Positions 31,850 to 44,899 of a DNA stretch of 64,000 nucleotides are shown here, one piece after another (positions within the stretch are counted from its first letter, which is position 1; each line of letters opens with the position of its first letter). The position numbers and the translations under genes are program-made. This stretch comes from Petaurus breviceps papuanus (taxonomy: Eukaryota; Chordata; Mammalia; Diprotodontia; Petauridae): NCBI GenBank assembly GCA_028583685.1, contig JAMXIF010001195.1, positions 10,682,353 to 10,746,352 of the forward strand, in the 5' to 3' direction. The notes beneath the pieces were generated by a model. That model was not told where the DNA came from. It was given only the letters and a program-made list of their open reading frames with translations, and did no database searches.

Positions 31850-33290
31850 AATTTACAGAACACTAAAGTTTAAGGTACCTATGAGGTCATCCAATCTTAC
31901 CTCTCTACCTAACACATGAAGGCACCATAATAATCATAACGTTGTCCCAAAGTTATTATTCATCCTCTGAAAACTTCCCCTGATTTGAAATTCATTGTTT
32001 ATAAGATATTCTATTCCATTTTGGCATAACTCTAATTGTTAGGAAATACTTTCTTATATTAAACCAAAATCTGTCTCTCCCCATTCTGTAACTTCCATCT
32101 ACTCTGCCACCTGGGACCAAACAGAATAAATCAAATCTCTTTTCCATATGATATTACTTAAAATATTTGAAGATAGTGAATACGTCCTGCCCTAAGTCTT
32201 CTCTTCTCTCTTCTCTGTTAGCTGATCCTCAAAGTACATGGTTTTGAGTCCCTTCTAGTTAACCTTCTCTAATCAGAGTCCAGCTTTTAAATGTTGCTTC
32301 TAAAAACGATTCTCAGAATTGAAACCAAGAACTCCAGATTTAGAGTTATCAAGGGACTCTCAATATTATTTTGGATACCATATTTTTATAAGAGTGACCT
32401 GCAACTAATTTTTCCTTTTTTTTTTGTAGGCACAGCACACCGTGGACTCATAGTTATGCTAAAAATCAAGTAAAACCTCTAAGAGTTTTTGCCTATAAAC
32501 TATAGAAATTCTAAGTGCAAACTTCTTCACTTATACCTCTTGCATTTCTTCTTAATAGATATTTTAAAATAGTTTCAACTTTTGAGATCTTTGTGGATTT
32601 TATTATCCAAACTATTAGGATTACAGATAGAATTAGAGCTAAAAAGGGCCCCCAAAACAATCTAGTCTACCATCCCCAAATTAAAATTGACCAAACTGAG
32701 ACTCAGGGAGGGTAACTGACTTGATCATTATCACACAAGAAGTAAATCTCAGTAGCTACTAGTAGGATGGACCTGGAGTCAGGAAGACTCGTCTTTCTGA
32801 GTTCAAATCTGGCCTCAGATACTTATTAGCTGTGTGACCCTGGGCAAGACACTAAACACTGTTTCCTTCAGTTTCCTCATCTGTAAAATGATCTGGAGAA
32901 GAAAATGGGAAGTTATGCCAGTATCTTTGCCAAGAAAACCTCAAATGGGGTCATGAAGAGATGGACATGACAGAATAACAAAAACCTGTTAGTATCTTGC
33001 AACTCACGTACTTCATAAGAAAACTATGTTTTCATCAAAGTCCTTTATGAAAATGTTGAAGAGATGGGGCTCAGAATGGCAATTTGTAATACAACACTAG
33101 AAACTTCCTTCTATGTTGAATTTCATTAGCATTTTTGGATATCACCCTTTAACCAGTTCTGAATCTATCTCATTGCTCTATTATTTAGCCCACATTTCTT
33201 TATCTTGTTCACTAGGATATTATGAGGAATTTTGCCAAATGTCTTCTCAAAATCTAAATATTCAGTACTTACAGTATTTCTTTGATCTCC
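31850..33290 (-). mobile_element. CR1/L3 LINE fragments, split by a SINE
   Basis: 31850-32490 carries the antisense L3/CR1 text: TCTGTCTCTCCCCATTCTGT, CCACCTGGGACCAAACAG, CCCTAAGTCTTCTCTTCTC and GTCCAGCTTTTAAATG. 33050-33290 carries another RT piece: AACCAGTTCTGAATCTATCT, TTTAGCCCACATTTCTTTAT, GGATATTATGAGGAATTTTG. Between them are a MIR-like piece (32600-32750) and the SINE at 32755. Very old and frame-broken. Confidence 0.7.
32755..32995 (+). repeat. CORE-SINE copy
   Basis: GACCTGGAGTCAGGAAGACT, GAGTTCAAATCTGGCCTCAG, CTGTGTGACCCTGGGCAAG, TCCTCATCTGTAAAATGATC, then GGGGTCATGAAGAGATGGAC and a short A-rich end. It closely resembles 26700-26977. Confidence 0.9.
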
Positions 33291-33294
33291 CAGA

Positions 33295-33899
33295 ATTTAA
33301 GGATAGAATATAAGTTCCTTGAGGGCAAGGACTACCACACTACCTTTTTCTCCCCTTTGCCTCATCTCAAGTCACTCAGGAGCCTTCTGCCACTATCTTT
33401 TTCATTCCTATCTAACATGAAGAGGTGGCCCTACTCCTTACCCAGGCAAACTTCTCTACCTGTACAAGCAATCCCACCCCATTCCATTTCCCCCACAAAT
33501 TGCCCCATCTGTCATCTCCACTTTCTTACTTATCTTGAATCTTACTCTGTCTATTGGCTCTTTCCTTGCTGAATATAAACATGTCCATCTCCTCCATCCT
33601 CAGAAAACCCTCTTTCCATCCCTACTAACTTTTGTTGTGTAGCCCCTTTGCCCTTTGTGGCAAAACTACTTGGGAAGGCCATCTAAAATAGATGTCTGCA
33701 CTTCCTCTCCTCTCAATCTCTCTTTCAATCTCACTTCCAACCTTATCATTTCACTGAAAGCACTCTCTCCAAAGTTATCTTTTTTCTCCTAATTACTGCA
33801 ACCAATGATCTGGAAAATTATGTTTCCCAAGTGTCCTTCCTTCCTTAGGTGTCTACCTTTATCAGTTCATCCTGAATACTTTATCCTTTAGACTTACAG
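33295..33899 (+). mobile_element. L2 LINE fragment, abutting the retroviral element
   Basis: Sense-strand L2 from upstream of RT: ATCTCCACTTTCTTACTTAT, then TTGTGGCAAAACTACTTGGG, CATTTCACTGAAAGCACTCT and AATTACTGCAACCAATGATC. It ends exactly at the LTR start at 33900. Confidence 0.7.
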
Positions 33900-34551
33900 T
33901 GTTGTGCCCAAACCCAAATCACCCATCTCCTGATTTGAAGCCCACCATTAAGCCCCTTCATATATTTGTCTTTGTCTCCATCCTAGACCCTGTAATAGCT
34001 TGAAACACCTTAAGACATAGCCTTGGTTATTGCCCAAGGCATAACCAGGGGTTATGGTACAAGTTTATCTTAAGGAGAAACCACCCTGTTCTGTTCCTGC
34101 TGACCAAGCAGGGTCCGCTTACCCTGTACACAGAACATGACCTTAGCCTGTCCCCATCACCCAACACCCTCCACCTTTACCCAGAACATGACCCCTAGCC
34201 TGTCCCCATTACCCAATGACCCTTTACCCTGTACCCTCCACCCTGTTCTGGGAGGGACCCCTTTCCAGGAAAAGTTGAACCCTTGTAACCTTGCGACATC
34301 TTCCCTAATTAATCCTGAGCTGTAGATCTAACCAATGGCAATTCTTAGCTTCTGTAGGTCATTGCTTATGCTAGTTCCCCTCCCCAACTGTGGTTTTTGT
34401 GGTTTTAGCCTTTGTAAGCACTGTGTGTACCCTAATTCTAGGCTGCCTGATTTGAATTTATACTCCAGGCAGTTGTGCGCTTAATCAATAAATCCACACC
34501 TAAATTTACTTTGAACCCAGGCCTCAGCTCACTCTTATTCTCTGCACAACA
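33900..34551 (+). repeat. 5' LTR
   Basis: 652 bp, TG...CA ended, with a CCAATGG motif near 34332 and AATAAA at 34487-34492. It has an extra internal repeat of a CCTGTCCCCAT-containing segment that makes it longer than the 3' LTR. Confidence 0.92.
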
Positions 34552-34555
34552 TTTT

Positions 34556-34573
34556 TGGAGGCCCCAGTGAGAT
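34556..34573 (+). other. Primer-binding site, tRNA-Thr type
   Basis: TGGAGGCCCCAGTGAGAT begins four bases after the LTR end. It agrees with the complement of a threonine tRNA 3' end (TGGAGGCCCC) at the first ten positions and most later ones. Confidence 0.7.
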
Positions 34574-36046
34574 TCTGGGGGTCCTAGAAGCCCTTTTGGG
34601 GCTCTAGACCACCCCCTTTGAGACCTGGGCTTGACTAGGCTGTCAGCCTCAGCTGGTAGGCATCCCTGGCCATTCCACTGTCCAGAGGAGCCAGGGCCTG
34701 GATTGTTTCCAGGGCTCTGGAATTTGAAATGGGCCGGGACTAGCCTGCCTGTCTGATGCTGACCTGCCTTTATTTGGCTCACAGTGGATCTGAAAAATCC
34801 TCTGGAGGTGAGTGTGAGTGTCTCTCTCTTTTTATTTGTCCCTTCCTTTCCGTGATTCCATCTTCGGTCTCCTGTTCTGGATCTGTGGTTCAGAAGGGGG
34901 CGGGGCCAGACATGGCAGGTTGTTAACCACTGGGTGAGTCTGTCTGTATCCTACTCTGTTGGAGTGGTAGCGTCCAATTCCTTGGTCACATATCGCCTCA
35001 CCAAGGGACCCCAAGACGTTGGGCTTCTCATTGGTTTTGGTTTCTGGGGTGTCATCATTGCACTGTGGTGTATACCAAGGGGGCTCCATAATTATCCTGC
35101 TCCAAATACCAATGAATGGGGGGAGCAGGTGTCTTGGGGAGCCCGGTAGCATACCCTTTTCTGGGATGCCAAAGAGTCAAGGGGGCTCCATAATTCTTGG
35201 GCTCCCGGTAGCATCCCCCTTCTGGTGTCTATACTCTGTTCTTCTTTTTTTGCTTTTGCATGGAAAGGAAAGTTTTTCATCTTTGATTGTTTTGTGAGTT
35301 TCTGTATCTTTATGCAGAGTCTGTGTCTGTGTAACTCTGATAGTTTGTGATTAAAATGGAACTTCCTCTTTCTCTTCACCAGGTGGACTGAGGAAGAGGA
35401 AAGAGAGGAAGTCAGGAATAGAGTGTATGATAATATAAGCAGTTTCTTTATGTGTTTAAAATCTTGTGATTTAAAAAGTTAAAATGTTACATTGATGAAT
35501 AACTCTCTCTGCATCCTAAACTTCTGGCTAGAGTTTTGAATGCTGGGAGACAAAAAAAAATGGGAAGGAGTGGACACATAAGTGAAATTTATGGGAGCAC
35601 AAGTTAGAACAGCTAAAACCATTTGAGCAGATCTATCGAGGGCCCCGCTGGCAATAGCCCTATGTCCCTTTGCACCTTGAAGCCCACACCTTTAGGCATG
35701 CAGGTCACCCTCTCTCCTTTCACACCCTTGGGTCCACAACCAGGCTCTGCAACTGTGGGGAGAGGAGAATAACCTCTGCATTTGGTAAGCACAATCATGT
35801 ATAAATAATTTTTGTTTACAATAATTTGGTAAATCCTTTGGTAATACAATTAATGTCATAATGTCATTGTGTTATCATGGTATCTCTAAATTGTAAGATT
35901 CTCTTATACTGTACAAATTGAGTGACCATTATAAGTCAGAAATGGTGTTAGATAAAGCAGTTTTAAATCCGATTTTTGTTGAAACTGAAAGATGGAGAAA
36001 AAAGTTGTGTAAAACCAGCTGTGTTACTTTATCAGTTCTGCTAACC

Positions 36047-36584
36047 TGTAATGCGAATGTAAATTTTAAAGATCTTCCCTGCCCCTAGGCTAAGGTGCAC
36101 CTGGAGCCTGGGGTGGGAGGCTTGTTTTTCAGTAGATACTTTTTGATTGGCCAGTGGGTCCAAAAGGTTGTTACATTCTCTGAGCCAGGAGAAGGCTATA
36201 TAAGCCCTGATGTGTAGCTTTGTTTTGGGGGCTCACTTTGAGAAGTGTTCTGTGATTTGATCTGTATTCTGGGAAGCTTTTGTCCACCAGGACATATCCC
36301 CCCCCCGGCTTTGAAAAACTCAGATGCTGATTTGGTATGGATGTAATGGTTGGACAGTTTGAAAATCTGTCTACTTGATCTGTTTCTGTCTTGATAATTC
36401 TGTCTGTATATTTTGAAGTTTGGGGTGCTGACCTTTTTCCCCTGAACAAGGTAAATGATATATGTCTGACTGATTAAAGTAAGCTTGTTAACCCATTTTG
36501 AGTTGCTTTCCTTTAACAAAGCAGATCCAAGAACCTGTATGGGCAGCAAACCCTGAGGATGCGCTTGGGGTGCTTGCTGCTACA
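36047..36584 (+). mobile_element. Nested solo LTR, 538 bp, 5-bp TSD
   Basis: It starts TGTAATGCGAATG and ends TTGCTGCTACA, flanked by TAACC (36042-36046 and 36585-36589). It contains a TATATAAG box (36197-36204) and ATTAAA (36473-36478). It is the same family as 24213-24750 in the opposite orientation. Its insertion post-dates the host element. The minus-strand frames at 36171-36549 are shadows. Confidence 0.94.
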
Positions 36585-38741
36585 TAACCCTATCTTATAA
36601 TGTTTATTTCATGTGAATTGGATTTTTTATGTTATAAAATTTACTCATATGAAAATTTACTCATATGAAGCTGTCATATGGGTTAAAAACAGGTAGTAGT
36701 AATACTGCTTATATTTACTATGATAGATGATTGTTCATTTAACTTTTTGGCTATTCTGAAAATATACAGTGATTTAAAGTTATAGTTTCCACATTATTAA
36801 TGATGAAATGAATGATTCTCTGTGCAAGGTGGATTGGAAATTCATCTTGTAGAATTCTTATTTAGCAAATGAGAAACCTTGAAAAATACAGGGATGTGGT
36901 TTTCAAGCTTGCTTCATCTAAGAATATATTCATGTTAATTTAAAGGATTATGGATCACCACATTCACCATCTATGTGAGATTCCAAGATTAATTGATTTC
37001 TAGTGATAAATTGATTGGTTGTGTGGCACCAAGAAAACTTTAGTTCTGTGTAACTTCATGTGGAGTTTTAAGATCACCAGATTGGTAATTAATTTGTTTT
37101 TATTTCAAATTTTAAATTTAAGGACATGGTAATTGCTTATGATACCGTTACTGGTAAACAGTTGTATTTACACAGAACTGAATTTAAACAGAGCCAAGGA
37201 TGTTTTATCCTGTCCTGTTTGAAATTTCATGTGTCCCTGCTTTTTCTCCTTCTATAGCACATTTCTATGATCAGAGCAAGGAGTCAGTAAAAGATATGAG
37301 CTCTTTTGTGTTAGCTTATTGGAAAATCTAATATTATTTCTCATCCAGAATTAGAACATGTACAGAAAGTTACACAAACTGTTTAAGATCATTTTAAAAG
37401 TTTTCAACTAACTTTCTTCATAAAAATTTAGTGATAATTTATACATTTTTAAATCTTTAGTGTGATTTTAAGCCTACTAAAACCTTCATTTGCAAGATAA
37501 ATGTATTGCTTAATAAATGTAATGAGTTGTAAAGCACAAGAGATCTTGATGTTTTGATCTGAATTTGTAGTTATTCCATGATCTGAGCAAAAGTTAACAT
37601 TTGTAACTGAATGTATATGTTAAAAGATTTAATTTATGAAGTATCTCTTTCTTCCAGAGTGAATATGATCAGAGGATAAACAAGCTTTGTGAACAACAAG
37701 GATGTATGTCTACCATTCAGTTGTGAGGTTCAGGTCAGGAACCTCTATTGTTTAGGGCAGTATAGTTATGTTAGTAAAAGTATAATAACTAATGAAGTAT
37801 CTTGTCTATGTAGTTTGTAGAAATATAGAGGAAAGTGAAATAGTCTGAGTAATGAATGGATTATACTAGCCCATCCTCACCCCACTTCTGGTCACTTTCC
37901 TCCTACTCCTTTTTGGCCCTTGTTTATTTAATCTCTTTGCTAGATTTGTGTTTTCTGGGCTCAGCACCCTTCACTTGCAGATGACATCTCAGGCTGAGTA
38001 CCTACGACTGTCCAAGACTGTGAGCCATCACCCCTTGGACCTGGCATCAGCCAAGTTTGGGACACTGGCTACAGACCCAGCCCCTTAAATGGTGGGACCT
38101 TATGAAACAGTGACAGCTCTATGTCCTCCCTCAGCATGAAGCAGTTTGGGAAGCTGTGATATTTGTCCCTTATCCCAAATGATTTTGGGTCCCATCTGTT
38201 TAAGATGGGAAGGATGGGGTGGCTATCTGGGTGTCTGTGCTTGGGTTGCTTCAGTGCCTGTGCCTGTGCTTGAACCCCAGGTTGTAATTTTAAAGTAATG
38301 AAAGGAACAATTGGATATTAATACAATTGATTAAAGTAATTAAATTAGAGACATTTTAGTTGAGTTAAAAGGAAGATACCATTTAAAACTTTCCAATTGA
38401 TTTTACTTTCATAAAGGTTTGGTGATTATGCCTCTTAACACCAGGATAAATTCAAGCTGTTTTTAAGGAAAGAAATACTTATAGAAAAGATGTTTTGAAA
38501 GGTCCTGTGTGATAATTTCTAAAAGTCTATTTATGGAAAGGTGAACAAAGCAGGTAAGAAGGTTTGGGGACAAATGGGGTTTATCCAAGCCCCTCCTGCT
38601 TCCAGCTAGTTGATATCAGTTTTAGATGGTTAAGTGTGTTAAGAGAGAGTATGAGGAAGTTATGGGAAGGCAGAGAGAGTATGAGGAAGGAAGTTAAGGG
38701 AAGGCATTTCAAAAATTAATACAATTGATTAAATTAATTGT

Positions 38742-41395
38742 TAGGTTTAATCAGAAACATTTTTAGTTAAGAAAAATTTTTAGTGTGAGCTTAAATTAAC
38801 GCATAGATATAAAAAGATAGGGAAATTTGGAAAGTAATTACAAATCTGTTAGAACAATCAGTTGTAATTCTGATAAAAGATTTAGTTACTTTATAAACAA
38901 AAATATTAAGATGTTCCTCAATCAATATAAGATTATAAGCATATTTTAAGTTGATTATTGGAAATCGTTACTTAAGATTTAATGGGACTATTAATTGGCT
39001 GTTTCTTTGAGTCTAACTCCAGGTATGAATTTTAAGAAAAGCTACCCAAGCCACTGATCCATGGTTCCAGACCCTGTAAGATACAGGTGTGAAGTGCAAA
39101 GGAAGGTCAAGGGAATGACCATTCAGCATGTGCTGAGGTAGGATTCTCCTGACTCGATTTACCCACAAGCACCTGGCAAATTTCAAACTTGGCTAACTGC
39201 AGATTGCAGCTGGGTATACATCTTGCCTGGAACTGACATTCTAAAGTTAGGGAATTATAGTTCCCTTATTATAGTTTTGTCCTTATTTTTGGTGACAAAT
39301 TTCAATAATCAAAAAGTTTTAATAGTTTAACAACAAATCTATTAAATTCTTTAATAAATGCTGCCTATTTAAAGTTTAAAAAGTGCAATAGAATCAGACA
39401 GATAATTATTCTAAATTTAAATATTGCTGTTTAAAAATTTGGATTTAATATATTTTCTCTTATGTAATTTCAAGCTTTGTGTATGTTTAAAAGTAAAAGC
39501 AGAGGTTTGAATTTTCACTCTAGGATTGTATAAGAGGTAAGGGTAAAACTACTGTTATTTTATTAAATTGCGCACCTGACTTAATGTAATCATGTCATTT
39601 TTGTGACATTGTAAAAGGACACCTTATTGTATTTAAGTCATACGTTACTAAGAACTCTTGTCAAATCTGGCTAGCTGTGCCAGCTTGTACACATGAACTC
39701 TAGTCATCTAAAGATTACCCCTCTTCTGAGCCATGGAATCTGAAAAAGACGACATCAGAAGCAGACAGCTTTCCCAAGATCCCAGACCTGGCCTTTACTG
39801 AGACAGCTCCTTTTCTGGCATAATTCAACCCTGGAAGAATTGGAGCTACGCTTACAGTGCCAACCCTCTACCTTGTGACCGAATGGACTCTGAGCTTTTA
39901 TTTTTGAGCTCTATGTGTGCTTGTTCTTCTGTTGTTTTTGATAGTGTTTGCATTTGGTCTTTTTGTTTGTGTTCACTCGGAACCCCTATATACTTATTTT
40001 ATCTGTAATGATAGTGTATTACTATGGAAATTTCCTCAGTAGTCCTTAGACCCAGAGACATTTTTAGTTAAGGAAAATTTTTTAGTGTGAACTTAAATTA
40101 CGCATAGATATAAGAAGATAGGGAAATTTGGAGAGTAACTAGAAATCTGTTAGAATGATCAGTTGTAATTCTGATAAAAGATTCAATTTCTTTATAAACA
40201 AAAAAAATTGAGATGTTCCTCAATCAGTATAAGATTATAAGCATATTTTAAGTTGATTATTGGAAATCGTTACTTAAGATTTGATGGGACTATTAATTGG
40301 CTGTTTCTTTGAGTCTAACTACAGGTATAAATATTAAGAAAAGCTACCCGAGCCACCGATCCATGGTGACAGACTCTGTAGGATACAGGTATGAAGTGCA
40401 AAGGAAGGTCAGGGGAATGACTGTTCAGCATGTGTTAATGTAAGATTCTTCTGACTCAATTTACACACAAGCACCTGGCAAATTTCAAACTTGGCTCACT
40501 GCAGATTGCAGTTTGGTTTACATCTTGCCTGGAACTGACATTCTAAAGTTAGGGCACTATATAGTTCTATAGTTTTGTCCCTATTTTTGGTGACAAGTTT
40601 CAATAATCAAAAAATTTTGATAGTATAATAACGAATCTATTAAATTCGAATAAATGCTACCTGTTTGAAGTTTAGAAAGTGCAACAGGATCAGACAGATA
40701 ATTTCTCTACAAATCAATCAGACTTAGATAATTGTTCTAAATTTAAATATTGCTGTTTAAAAAATCTGGCTTTAATATTTTCATTTATGTAATTTCAAGC
40801 TTTGAGTATGTTTTAAAAGTAAAAGCAGAGGTTTGAATTTTTGCTCTAGGATTGTATAGGAGTGTGGTAAGGGTAAAACTACTGTGTACCTGACTTAATG
40901 TAATCATGTCATTTTGGTAACATTGTAAAAGAACACCTTGTTGTATTCCTTGAGCCTACCCCTGTGTGGCTACGGCAGCTAAATTATTTGTTTATACTGC
41001 TTAAATTCTTGTCAAGTCTGGCTGGCTGTGCCAGCTTGTATGCATGAACTCCAGTCATCTAGAGGTTACCCCTCTTCTGAGCCATGGGATCTGGAAAAGG
41101 CGACATCAGAGGCAGACGGCTTTCCCAAGAGCCCAGACCTGGCCTTTACTGAGACAGCTCCTTTTCTGGAATAATTCAACCCTGCAAGAGTTACAGCTTT
41201 GCTTCCAGTGTGAACCCTCTACCTTGTAGCCACACGGACTCTAAGCTTCTGTCCTTTGAGTAAAAATTTTGATTGCTATGCTTGTTGTTTTTAATAGTGT
41301 TTGCATTCAGTCTTTCTGTTGGTGTTTACACTGAACCCCTGTATAATCATTTTATCTGTGATGATAGCGTACTACCATGGAAATTTCCTGAGTTT
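38742..41395 (+). repeat. 1.3-kb tandem duplication inside the retroviral interior
   Basis: 38742-40035 and 40050-41395 are two direct copies. Paired landmarks include CATTTTTAGTTAAG, AACGCATAGATATA / ACGCATAGATATA, GATGTTCCTCAATCA, TTGATTATTGGAAATCGTTA, AAGCACCTGGCAAATTTCAA, TTCTGAGCCATGGRATCTG and ACCTGGCCTTTACTGAGACA. They differ at roughly 10 percent of positions by eye. The second copy runs to just before the 3' LTR. Confidence 0.9.
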
Positions 41396-41488
41396 ACTTT
41401 TTGTTCCACATTACTCTTTCTATTGTATTCATGTGAAGCCCAGACTTTTAGTCAATGGTGTGACTCTCTCCTGAAAAGAAGTGGGGAG

Positions 41489-42076
41489 TGTTGTACCCAA
41501 AACCAAATCACATCCCACCTGATTTGAAGCACACCATTAAGCCCCACATATATTTGTTTTTGTCTCCAGCCTACCCTGTAATAGCTTGAAAGAGCTTAAA
41601 GCATAGTCTAATATTGCCCAAGGCATAGTCCCGGGGTTATGGCAAAAGTTTATCTTAAGGAGAAACCACCCTGTTCTGTTGCTGCTGACTAAGCAGGGTC
41701 CACATACCCTGTACCTAGATCATTACCCCTAACCTGTCCCCATCACTCAGTGACCCTTCACCCTGTACCCTCTACCTTGTTCTGGGAGGGACCCCTTTCC
41801 AGGAAAAGTTGCACCCTTTTACCCTTGAGACATCTTCCCCAATTAGTCCTGAGTTATAGATCTAACCAATGGCAATTCTTGGCTTCTGTACATCATTGCT
41901 TATGCTACTTCCCCTCCCCAATTGTGGTTTTAGCCTTTATTAGCACTGCTTATATCCCAATTTGAGGCTTCCTGATTTGAGTTTATACTCCAGGCAGTCA
42001 CACGCTTAATTAATAAATCCACACTTAAATTTACCTTGCATCCAGGTCTCGGCTCACTCCTTTTCTCTGTACAACA
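41489..42076 (+). repeat. 3' LTR
   Basis: 588 bp, TG...CA ended, matches 33900-34551 along its length, with AATAAA near 42013. HAL1 sequence begins right after it. Confidence 0.92.
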
Positions 42077-42870
<794 letters not shown>

Positions 42871-42889
42871 CTCACGAGGTCCTTTTGAC

Positions 42890-43490
42890 ACTTATGTGCC
42901 CTTGTAGGAGTAGGTGTTTTCAACAGCTGGCAATCAATTCTAATAGGTTAAGAATTAATGAAAGAGGGCAGCCAGGTGGCACAGTGAGTAAGAGCACTGG
43001 CCCCAGAGTTGGGAGACCTGGGATCGGTTCCGGGCTCAGATACTTAACACCCACACAAAATAACTGGCCATATAACCTTGAGCAAGTTACTTAACCCCTA
43101 TTGCTTTAAAAAAAAAAAAGAATCAATGAAAGAAAGAATATTGTAATGAGAGGTGGGCTTATTCTAATGAGGGGCTAGGGGACTGGGCTTTGCTCACTCA
43201 GACTGAGGGACTTATCTCTAACCAGACCACCATCTAGGGCAATCTAGATAAAGGGGGTTCTCTTTTGCTCACACCTGTCTGACTAGAAAACAATGGGCCA
43301 GAATTCACCTAAACTAGAATCTCTTAACCTTTTGATCACATCTAAGCTTTCCCATCTAGCTAAGTCCCAAAGCCCAAGATTTCATCTCATCATCAGCCCT
43401 GCCTTTCAGATAAACTAAACTTTGACCTAATCTCCAAATGAGGATAGGAAGGGGAAAAATCCTGCATCTCCCTGATCTTAACAATTGGTG
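42890..43490 (-). mobile_element. LTR-like fragment with a nested SINE
   Basis: It ends ...CTGATCTTAACA at 43490, so on the minus strand it begins TGTTAAGATCAGGGAG. The part 42930-43180 matches 47690-47763 (AATCAAYTCTAAT, AACAATTAATGA, ATTACAATGAGGGGCT-like). It is interrupted by the SINE at 42966-43118. Family unknown. Confidence 0.55.
42966..43118 (+). repeat. tRNA-derived SINE, 16-bp TSD
   Basis: GGGCAGCCAGGTGGCACAGT head, GAGCACTGGCCCCAGAGTTG, A tail. It is flanked by AAGAATTAATGAAAGA (42950-42965) and AAGAATCAATGAAAGA (43119-43134). Confidence 0.93.
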
Positions 43491-43559
43491 ATTTATTAAT
43501 CATTTCTCTCAATATAAGTGCATTATGAGAAAATTATGACTAATTAGCACTGGATTTCA

Positions 43560-43860
43560 AAAATGACAATCTGTGATACAGTGGACTACAAAGTGGAGGG
43601 CATGCTACTTCAGAGGCTGTGGCATGACATGAAGGTGTATTTGAATAGGGAACCACTGTAGTTTACTGAGTACAAGAATGACATAATTAGACCTGCACTT
43701 TAAGGAAATCACTTTGGCAGATTTGTTGATAATTTATTCTTAGAGAGGGAAAAGACAAGGTAGTGAGATAAAAAGGAGTAATTCTGATAGTCTAGGTGTG
43801 TATGATAGAACTAGACAGAAGAAAAAGATGCTGGGGGGGGTATTGGAGAGGGCAGGTAGC
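43560..43860 (-). repeat. L2 LINE fragment
   Basis: Antisense L2 3' region: GAATGACATAATTAGACCTG, AAGGAAATCACTTTGGCAG, then TTCTGATAGTCTAGGTGTG. Beyond it, 43860-44470 is unassigned, with no repeat or frame recognised. Confidence 0.7.
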
Positions 43861-44479
43861 AATAATAAGATTTACCCCAAATTGAAAGGGTAGAGTGTGG
43901 GAAAGTGGAGGCAGGTAGGAACAGAGAGGTTACAAACCTATGTGACTAGAACAAGGATGGTGCCTTTCATAGTAATAAAGAATTTTGGAAGGTGGGAGTC
44001 TTTAAAGAGAAAGATAATGTAATTAGATCTTTGATGCAATTCATAACATATCCATGCTGTTTATCCTGTGTAACTCATTCTGACCCACTGAAACTAAAAT
44101 GGATCAATAAGTAAGGCTGTTACTCAGTAGCATTACCTCCAGAGCACAGAGTCCAGTAATTGTCACAGCTCCAAAATTATGTAAGTGAGCAGGCTGTGGT
44201 TATATTAAGGAAGGGAGAGCAAGGGATAGGATTTTGCATGGACAGCAAACCTGGATCGTGGCTAGATTATAACTATCCTGAGAGTTATAATTGGTAGGAG
44301 GGAGTGGAATAAAGTATTGTTGAGCAATAAAATGGTGAATACATGGTATATTTGTGTTGGTGACAAACCCATACTTGCTCTAGTAGAGAGGGTGGGATTC
44401 ACATTGCCCTTCTACTGCTTCATTCATCTCTGGAAATATGTATTTTATTCTTTTTAGATGATATCAAACCTTTTTACTT

Positions 44480-44890
44480 AAGGTTTGCATACTGTTTTTC
44501 ACATATTCATTTGATTCTCATAATAAATCTGTTGGTAGGTACTATTCTCATCCTCTACTTACTCATGAGGAAATTGAAGCTGAAAAAAATTGCCCATAAT
44601 GATATATCTAGTAAGTTACTGAGGCAAGATTTTAATTCAGGTCTTTATGTTCCAAGTTTACAATTTTATCAATTATCTGTCAATTCCATCAATCATCACT
44701 AAACAATCTCAGGTAAGAAATATAGTGGCTTGTGACATATTTCTCTTCTTAAAGAAACTATAATAACTATATAAGCATATTTTGGAATCACAGATTAAGA
44801 GGGTTCAGAAGGAACCCAGATATGATCCCACAGATAATAAAACTGAGTCCCAGAGAAAGTATGTGATTTAGCCAAACTTCCACACCTAGA
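44480..44890 (-). repeat. MIR-type fragments
   Basis: 44480-44700 has TTGATTCTCATAATAAATCT, GTAGGTACTATTCTCATCC, CATGAGGAAATTGAAGCTG. 44770-44890 has a shorter piece of the same kind (AATAAAACTGAGTCCCAGAG). Both are old. Confidence 0.65.
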
Positions 44891-44899
44891 TTGAAAAAT

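Larger units (their letters stand above)
33900..42076 (+). mobile_element. Endogenous retrovirus-like element with two LTRs
   Basis: An 8.2-kb fossil. The 5' LTR is 33900-34551 and the 3' LTR 41489-42076; both begin TGTTGT and end ACAACA. The primer-binding site at 34556-34573 starts TGGAGGCCCC and fits the 3' end of a threonine tRNA, which suggests a class I (gammaretrovirus-like) family. A splice-donor-like GGAGGTGAGT lies near 34803. A purine tract (AAAAGAAGTGGGGAG, 41474-41488) precedes the 3' LTR. The interior is AT-rich and I see no gag-, pol- or env-length reading frame, so it looks non-coding and broken. By eye the LTRs differ at roughly one base in eight to ten, pointing to an age of tens of millions of years. 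A solo LTR of another family is nested at 36047-36584. No flanking TSD is visible. Confidence 0.88.

Noticed and set aside
34438-35379. Frames of 90-114 codons on both strands at the retroviral leader
   Set aside because: They overlap the LTR end, primer site and leader, and show no retroviral protein motif.
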